A stretch of 63,196 nucleotides of DNA from Chara braunii (taxonomy: Eukaryota > Streptophyta > Charophyceae > Charales > Characeae). The stretch is taken from NCBI GenBank assembly GCA_003427395.1, contig BFEA01000411.1, forward strand, positions 609,313 through 672,508, read 5' to 3'. The notes below the pieces were generated by a model, which made no database searches, had not been told where the DNA came from, and saw only the letters and a list, made by a program, of their open reading frames with translations. Position numbers and translations under genes: made by a program. Below, piece by piece: positions 38,501 to 47,500 of the stretch. Position 1 is the stretch's first letter. Each line of letters opens with the position of its first letter.

Positions 38501-41500
38501 TCCCAAGTACGCCTCTGCATTTTCTTCGGATCGTTCAGCTAACTCAAGGACCACTCCTGCCGGTTACCCAGGGAAAGCACAATGTCGCAATTCAATTCTT
38601 TACCGTCTTCACCCGAATAGAACGCACGGTGATTAGTGCTGTATTTGGCACAACTTTCAGCCCGAATACGGCGATAATTCCCTGGCGTTCTATTCGAGTG
38701 AACACGGTAGCCCCAACCTGTGTTCGCCCCAGCCGAATAGAGCTAGCGTTTATGCCGAAGTTCGTCAACAAACGCGACCTTGCTGTTCATCTCATACCGA
38801 CGCCCGGCGCAAGAAATGTCGTTCAGGAACTTAGTGCCCGCACAAAAACACTGGGCGACTTCCACGAACATAAAAACAACCCCCAGCAATGAATGCACCA
38901 TATCAGGCAGCCACATACCTGTCCTTTCTTGGAGGGATTGCCGAAGCTAACTCGAATCTTGGAGCCCATGAAATCGTGACCGTCCAATGCAATCCGAGCT
39001 GCACACCCAAGCGATCAACGAAAAAAACACAGAAAGACAAAGATGAGACCATCACAATTCGGATGGAACTCATTTTGGCCGTACCTGGCCGGAAATATGG
39101 TTTGTATACATTCACTATCAGGGTGCGTTATGTTCGGGAAAAGACGGTAACTCCCTCTCAACCTACCTCTGTCGGCCATCGTCGAATGAGAAAACTCGAT
39201 GAAGGCAAATCCACGCGGAACATTATGCTCTCCCAGGACCATGTTGCACATCAGTACTTTGCCGTAGTTCTCGAACAGCTTTTGAAGGGCCGGCCCCACC
39301 TGCACAACGACAAGCCGATGCAAAACAAGAGCACCCCCATGTCAGATTTCCAGACGACGAGCATTGAAACGGCCATTCGCTGCTATGAAACGTTTCCACA
39401 CAGCAGAAAAAACTAAGTTGTTAGCCAGATACAGACAGACGTGTGCTTTCCACAACGGCAGTCTCGACTCCATTCCGTCATATAGCCACAATGACGGCCA
39501 GTTACTGCAGTCATGCCTGACAGGGAAGGGATCTCAACGATCGAGGTTCGAAATGTTCCACAGAGGCACTGACTCAGATATTTACCTCCCCAAAAGTCCT
39601 ACTTTAGCACGACCGCCGCCGCACACTAGTTGTTGGAGATAACAAGCCTTGCTCGCATTCGACCATCGCTAGCAATTAACACGTCAGCGTGTTAGCAAAC
39701 GACGAGGTTACAGATCGCCCCGGAAATTACCAACACTTATCGCGACTGCATTTCGACAGGATAGAACCTGGCATGCATTCATGATAGGCATTTATGTTCA
39801 AGAATAAAGGAACACAATCCCAAAAAAGCTTACTCCCCGACAAAAATCCGCAATGTTGACAAAATTTGGAAATGTGACAAAACTCCGAATGAGGATAACA
39901 ATACGTGATGGGAAGGAAATAGCAGGGTCTACAAGAAAAGAAAAAAAGAAAAAAAGAAAAGAAATGCAATCTCATTGTCTAAAGAAAGGCTGTACCCCGT
40001 GTCGAACTCCCTGACCATCGCTCATCAATCGGCGTACCCAACCTTAAAGATTCTGCAAACATAAAGACACGAGCATCTTCCGACGAACGAGACCTGCTAA
40101 TTTTCTTCTCTATATCGATCCAATTTTCACGGGAGATGTCCGTGCAACGAGAAATCAGACCAGCTTTTTGGCTCTACGGTTGAGATACTCCATTCGCAGA
40201 AGCGACTGCCACATTCTGCGCCCTAATCAGACTGAGAACAAAGGCAGACACCTACCTGTCTAACCCACCCACATTCATAGCATTCGTTAAAAATAATGAT
40301 AATAATAAAATAATCACAAAACAAATTCATAGCATACAACCCAGAGTTGCTCGTCCGTCATTCCTTGGTCATTTTCTGGTGGATACCGACGGCATCCGGA
40401 ACGACTACAAACAGACGAGCACATGCAAACGCCTACCAGCCTGAACCCCCTTTCCAGACCATTTCCCTACAATCTCTTACGCATACGAAGTCTTATCTTC
40501 AGGATAGGTAAAGCCATTTCCATTAATCATCTCTCTCCGTGTCCGTGTCTTCCCATCTGGAGAATCTTACTTCATTAACTATAGAGATAGAGCACTGCCA
40601 TGTGCTACCAGTGTTTCCGTTGGGCAGCAGCTTATCCTCAACTCGAGTAGGGTTTTTTCGTCCAGTGCCCTCTTTTCTTTTCGGTTCATAAGATACAACG
40701 TGAGTGGCAGACGCCGTGAACATTTCGCGCTGGCAAACAATATCCAGCGAAGGAAGACATTAAACCCATATACAAAACGCCAAAGAAAAGATGGAAAGAG
40801 TACTGGAGAACTGTCCTAGGCGGGAAGAACCCCATTTTCGAAAACCACCGTCTTCACCCGAATAGAACGCCCCGATAATTATAGCCGTATTTGGGCAAAC
40901 TCCCAGTCCAGATGCAGCTATGATAACCGGGCGTCCTATTCGGGTAAAGACGGTAGGAGGGAAGAAACCCGTTTCCGAAGCTGTTCGAGGATTGATTAAA
41001 ACTGGGGAACGAAAAGAGAAGAGGGATATGAACGAAAAAGAAACAAAAGACTACTTTCAGTATATCCCCCCAATCAACTACTTGTGCTACAATAGTATAG
41101 AATATATTAGCATGAAAAAAAAAACGAGTAAAAGCACAAATATCTTGAGAGCATCAATAACGGATCCATATTCCCAGTCGACAGTACTTCAGGAACACCA
41201 GACCACAACGAGCCATTGCTGGGAAACACGAGAAATAAACTGGAACAGGGCAACCAAGGGCCGGGGAGGGGGGGGGGGAATGGATTTCCGCATCGGTTGC
41301 ATCGACGTAGAGGAAAACGACTTACATCGTTGAATTCCCTCGGTAGCCTGTCGACGAAGAGCACTGCAGAGAACATCTCAGCCACCGAGCGACAATCCGA
41401 CCACTCAACTCGCAGAACACGGCCGTCCATGTTGATATTCCCCATTGCGATCTTCGCTTGACTGGCCTGCAGCAGAAAATTTAACTTTTCCCACGTCAAC

Positions 41501-44500
41501 ATCCCATCCGAAGTTAAAATACACGCAACAATCAACCGTAGCATAATCTGGCAATCAATTGATTTCACACAGCCATTTTCACCCCGCACATCCAACAACC
41601 TTTCAAAAATAAATACATGAAATAATCAAATAGTTTTACCATTTTGTAAATCCAATGTCAGCATTTTCTTTTTTTTCTTCTTTCTTGTTTTCTTAAAAAA
41701 GAAACATGTAGTAGAGGGTGGATGCTCGGCCTGAGGAGGTGCCTGTCGTTGTACCCAACCAGTGAGGGGGGGATCAAATGGCTTGTGCCGCCAACCCCAG
41801 GGACAGTCTTTCTCCAAGGGGTATCATTCGTGACCTATTTTATCCTATTGTTATCAGCATTTTCTTTTTTCTTTTCTTTTTTCTTGTTTTTTTTAAAAGA
41901 AACATGTAGTAGAGGATGGATGCTCGGCCTTAGGAGGAGGTGCCTGTCGTTGTACCCAACCAGTGAGGGGATCAGATGGTTTGTGCCGCCCACCCCAGGG
42001 ACAGTCTTTCTCCAGGGGGTATAATTCGTGACCTATTATATCCTATTGTTATCGCAAGTCGAACACTATACAGTGTGCGACCCAGACCTCTCTATCTAGA
42101 CCTGACCTACACACCCCACACATCCCACAACATTTCAAAAATACATACATGCAATAATCAAATAGTTTTACCGGTTTGTAAATCCAACGCCAGCATTCAA
42201 TGAGAAAGTATTCCTACAATCACGTTATTCACTGAGTGATAATCAATCAGCTAAGGTAATTCCATGGCAGGGCCTTCACGCCACAAAAAATCGCATTTAT
42301 GTAGACAACGTCCTGCTAATCAGTTTTACGCATTTCGCGCAAACAATACAAATCGCTTTTTCAGGTTATTTCCTCTAACATGCGCTCACATACTTGCCCC
42401 ATTTGCCGTCACATGCATCTGACGAAAGACCAAGTAAGCAATAAAGGACATCGAATTGACGTTATTGCAAGAAGGAGACGCAGTTGTTTCGCTCCAAAGG
42501 GAGCGGGAATCGTTACATTGCCATTACTTTTTCACGACAAGGACGACGTAGGTTAAAGAGCTCCCGCGTTCTTTCCTCCCTACCTACCTGGCTTACCAAA
42601 GGAGGCAAAGCAAAGTCGACCTTTGCCGCGAGGAACAGCCCCATCATCAATCAAAAGAACTTCAAAGAATGCAAGATGAGAGAACTTCCAAAACATATGG
42701 AACTGCCTAAAACATGATGATACTGATTTTCAGGCCAGAAGACAAGAAGAACCAGAGGCCTCGGGAAAAACAGGAAACCAGAGTGACAAAAACTGTGGCT
42801 GCTTCCTTGAGAGCTCCTGAGCGATCAACTTCTCACCTGTGGCTTTAGGCTGTATTCAACGAAACCATATCCTTTCCGCCTTCCCTCTGAGTTATGCACG
42901 ACCTGATGAATGCCAGGGGAATCACAAACCAATAAAACCCCGATACAAAAACTGAGCGGTGCTCCCACTTCCTCGTATTCAAGTGAGGCCCAACAGTTCC
43001 TAGAGCCATTAACCGCAGAAAACAAAACTGGAACATGCAAACGACGCCGAACTACCACTGTTACAATGGGCTTAAGGAATATATCCAACGGCATTAAACA
43101 ACCGCAGGCACAGAACTCCCACTCAACTTCCCCGACACCAACACCTGCAGCCACATACGCCATATCACCTGAGTTCCAGAACTGACATTGCACCGTCTAC
43201 TACAATGAAGATATCACGTTCCCAAACTGTACAATCTTTCACCGTACTACTTCCCCCGGTATACAAACTTGTGCATGGGACTTTCGCATACACCCTACCT
43301 GAACTCGACCAAGTATCAAGCGTGAGAACGTCCATTACCATCAAAACCTCTCCCCGAAAGCCCCTCTCACAGCCCGCGTCGCGCTCCTCGTCAGGTACCA
43401 TGGTCGCGTGTAAGAAAGTGGCACACCGCGTCGTGCTCCTATCCGGCGAGCACCCTCCTTGCCTGAACACTAACGCCAACGTCTTGTCCTCCTTGTGCCG
43501 CGGCTCCCCATCCCCCTTTACCACAACAAAACTCGTCCTTGCACATCCTTCTTTCCCGCACCCCACGCAAGGTCGCCGCTTACCCGTCCTCCCTAGCTGG
43601 GCCTCTCCTTCCGCGATTCGACCGACATTTACCTCGCACTGAACACCGCTTCAAACCTCTCCCCCATCGTCGTTCCTCGGTACTACCGACACCCAATCCT
43701 TGCCGTGCTTTTCGCCCACCCTCATCCCGCCGTCTTTCCAGGGCATCCTCCGCTTACCACCCCGTCCTTACACGCGCTGCACGCCGCTTCCAAGCCCCTC
43801 CTCTGCACCCATGATCGTTCTTCGTACTCCCAGTCCGTGCCATGTGTTCCACCCCTGTACCCATCTTTTCTGCGGATTCGTCCTTTCTAATCCGTCCGCA
43901 GCTAAAGAAAGCCTTCACCCTCATATCATTCTTCTTTTCCTCATGCGATTCCATCATATCATTCTCCTTTTGCCCATGCAATTCCTCAACTATCACCTCC
44001 ACGGCCGCGACATCAATTCAGCAACCCCACGTCCCCGCGCTTCCTTACCAGCCCTAATGCGGTACCATCGTTGAGCTTTTCCATGACCACTCCGTCTCCT
44101 CTGGTAATACCTGACCTGCCGGGAGCTGTGCCATCCGTCTTGCACTTCATTTGCCTCTCTCATTTGGGCTTGCTTGACACACAGAGAAAGCCCTTCCCAC
44201 CACACATCTACACACATACATGCGAACCCACTGCTCTCTTCTCCCACCAAGCACGATCTAATTGGAACAAAGAAATACAAAGAAATACTACAGGTATTCT
44301 ACGACCGTTTAAGAAACACACTACCTTCTTCCCCCGAATACAACGTACCGTCATTATACCTGTATGTGAGCCACCATTCAGTCTAGATACAGCAATAATG
44401 ACCGTACGTTGTACTCGGGGGAAGAAGGTAGCAACAGAAAACAAACAATCGTACCCTACGAAAGAAACACTATACAAGAGAATCACGAGGGAAGCACAAA

Positions 44501-47500
44501 CAACTGGAATGCATTGTCAAAGCACCGATAGCACTACGCTATACAAGAGAGTCACGAGGGAAGCACGAACAACAGGAATGCATTGTCAAAGCACCGATAG
44601 CATTGTCATCGTGATCACGACCTGAAAACGGGGACCCTACACAGCCAACAAGAGTGGACATGGCGACATATACAATTCTTAACAAAATAATAACTAGCGT
44701 TAACATGAGGATTGCAGAGCAAGATTACTTACAAAGGCCCGCTCGACGGAACCGTGAGGCGCAAACATGTTGTACAACTCCGCGTCGTCGATATCCATCC
44801 TTAAGTTTCCGATGAAAAGGAACGAATCTGGACGGAAGGGCTCCACATACAACTTATCCTTGATCTTTACATTATCGAAGATGTCCCGCAGCTTCTCCGC
44901 GATCTCCTCCGCCGTCACCCCACCCCCTCCATAGGGGCTCCCGGGGTCAATTCTTACCAGTGCTGCCTCCCTCCTCTCGCTCTCGTACACGAAGCTCGAA
45001 ACGCGATAACACGACTCCAGCATAGGTCTTAAATCCTGTCGGTCAACCACGTCACTGTCATCAGTCCGGGTTCCGCCAAACGGCAAACACAACCAACAAC
45101 ACGTCCACACAAGATATAACTTCCTCCCACATGGAGAGAATGACCTGTCCAGTATATTCTACCTGTTTACACAAGGCAAGCAAGCAAGGATCCCCTCCCT
45201 CAACGAACTCAGAGAACGACCTGGTCAGTCTACGGACCACCAAAGACTTCAGTCTTCACCCGAATACAATGTACAGTCATTATCCCTGTATCGAGACGCG
45301 AAGTTGCCCCAAATGCAGCTATAATGACCGTACGTTGTATTCGGATGAAGACTGTAGTTACGACAAACTCGGCGGGAGCTCCCAACGTCACGAGTCCAGA
45401 ACGCCACCCCCGTAGGATATATATATTGTCACACAGTGAATCAGAGCGCAGAAGCGAAAAAAAGAAGAAAAGACGAGAAAAGAAAAAAGGGGGAGCAGAA
45501 GAGGTAAGGAAAGCTCCACCTGTTCATTGCCACACAAGTATGAAGGCGAGGCGCATATCCACCGACTCCTTGCAAGCCAAAGACATTCGGATACCGCTCA
45601 TCAAACGATAATCACCAGTATGAGAAGACTCCCTCCGACCGACGAAGCAATCTGTCACAACCAGGCGGTTTTTTCGTCCTTTTCTCCCTTTCTGCTCACG
45701 CTTCACGGGGCAATTCGCTTTGACAAAATATACAGATGGCCACACCAATCTAGAAATTCCATTAGGAGTACAAAATGAGTATACTCGTTCGTGCGGGTTG
45801 CAAATGAAGCCCACCTGCCGAGGGCGGGGGGAGGATATACAACACGCCAAGAACACTAATTTTACTTCATTAATTAACCAAACGAGATCGCGTGACACAC
45901 TTTACCTGCAACGAGAAATGAATGGCCGCACATCGATCACGATTAGACCGAAGAGGCGGTTTGATAAGAACACCAGACCGTTCACGCAAAAAATCCTCAC
46001 TCGAGAGCTAACATCCTGGACCGAAGAGGCGATTTGATAAGAAACCGGTGGTCGCCCGTCTCCTCTCGGTGCGAGAGTAGTAACTCAATCAAAGATGACA
46101 ATCGATTTCAAAAGCAAGCCCTTATTACCAACTCGGTCAGGCACAGACGGCGTACCACCCCTCAAATCCCCAAGGCAAGCCCGCACGGCGAACATAGCAA
46201 CAGCTCTCTGAACAAGTAGCAACGCACATCTCTCTACTCTACCCTACCCTACGCACCAGCGGCAAGGAAATACGTCTCTAAACGGCCTTACGATTTCTCT
46301 AGTGCAGCTGATACTGCCCTTTGTCATATAATGACTGTATATATAGAAATCTCAACTGAGGTATTGACGACGGAATACACGCAGGTGTAAGACAGCCCAG
46401 CAGCCAGAAAGCCAGAGGGGATGAGGACGAGGGGAGTGGGAAGATGAAAGGGTTAGTCATATAAGGACAACCTTTAGCCCGTCACAGCCAATATCATCCA
46501 AGGGTTAATCCAGTTTACTACTAACTAATACTCCGATCGATCGGAAAGACCGCAATCAAAGACGGCAAGGTTTGGGCAGAGGCAAAGAAATACAATATGT
46601 ACCCTTATTATCGTTTCTCGGTGCCCTTGCTCGACTTGCCAGACCAAGACATGACGAAAGATAGCTAAACGTAATCTTCGATGTTTCCTCTCTAAGTAGA
46701 GTAAGAGCCAATACGGCGAAAGAAACCAATAGCGCCATGACAGCAAGACAACCACCGGGTAATTGCTGCTCTGGGCCTTGTTCCTTTCTCTTTCTTTCCT
46801 CATATCGTCGACGAAGCAATGATCTTCGCGTAAGCAGACCTCGGCGCTTGCTCACGAACGCGGGGAAAAGTCTTATTAACTCGTAAGCACGGTATTAATC
46901 ACATCTACTTCTATACAGATATTGTGATAGTAACCAAAAAAGTGGGCGTTCGCAACCCGCGGACAACGCGTCTTTTGAGAACCCTGGTCGATCGCATAGA
47001 CCTCTTCCCTTTTTACCTCATCCACGTCCGGTCCTGGTCATCGGTTTTGAGAAAAGGTGATGAATACGCTGCCAGCTTCAACAATACCCCGGTTAATAAA
47101 CAAAAGCGCATGAGCACCATCACATGGCCATTGTGCACGTCGCCATTCGGGGACAATCAATCAACCAAACATAAACCGCACGCTCGGAGCAGAGCTGGAT
47201 AAGATAACCCTACCTCGTCGTACACGTCGCCTCCCATTCCTGATATTCGCACGCACGGTTTCGCGTACCAATGCGCGGGGATTTGCACTGTCTCCCATTC
47301 AGGCGGCAAGATGACCTCAGGCTTTTCCTCCTGAGGCGGCTGTTGTGTCTGTGGTTGCTGCTGCTGCTGCTGCTGCTGCTGTTGATGCTGCTGATGCTGA
47401 TGCTGCTGATGCTGCTGATGCTGCTGATGCTGATGCTGTCCCTGCTGTTGCTGCTGCTGCAAATGACCGTTCCCAACCACCTCTCCAAGCTTCTGTGGCG

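Noticed and set aside
43205-43642. 145-codon plus-strand ORF
   Set aside because: Lies between exons 2 and 3 of the minus-strand gene (43205 is beyond exon 3's acceptor), shows no domain, and is better explained as intron 2.
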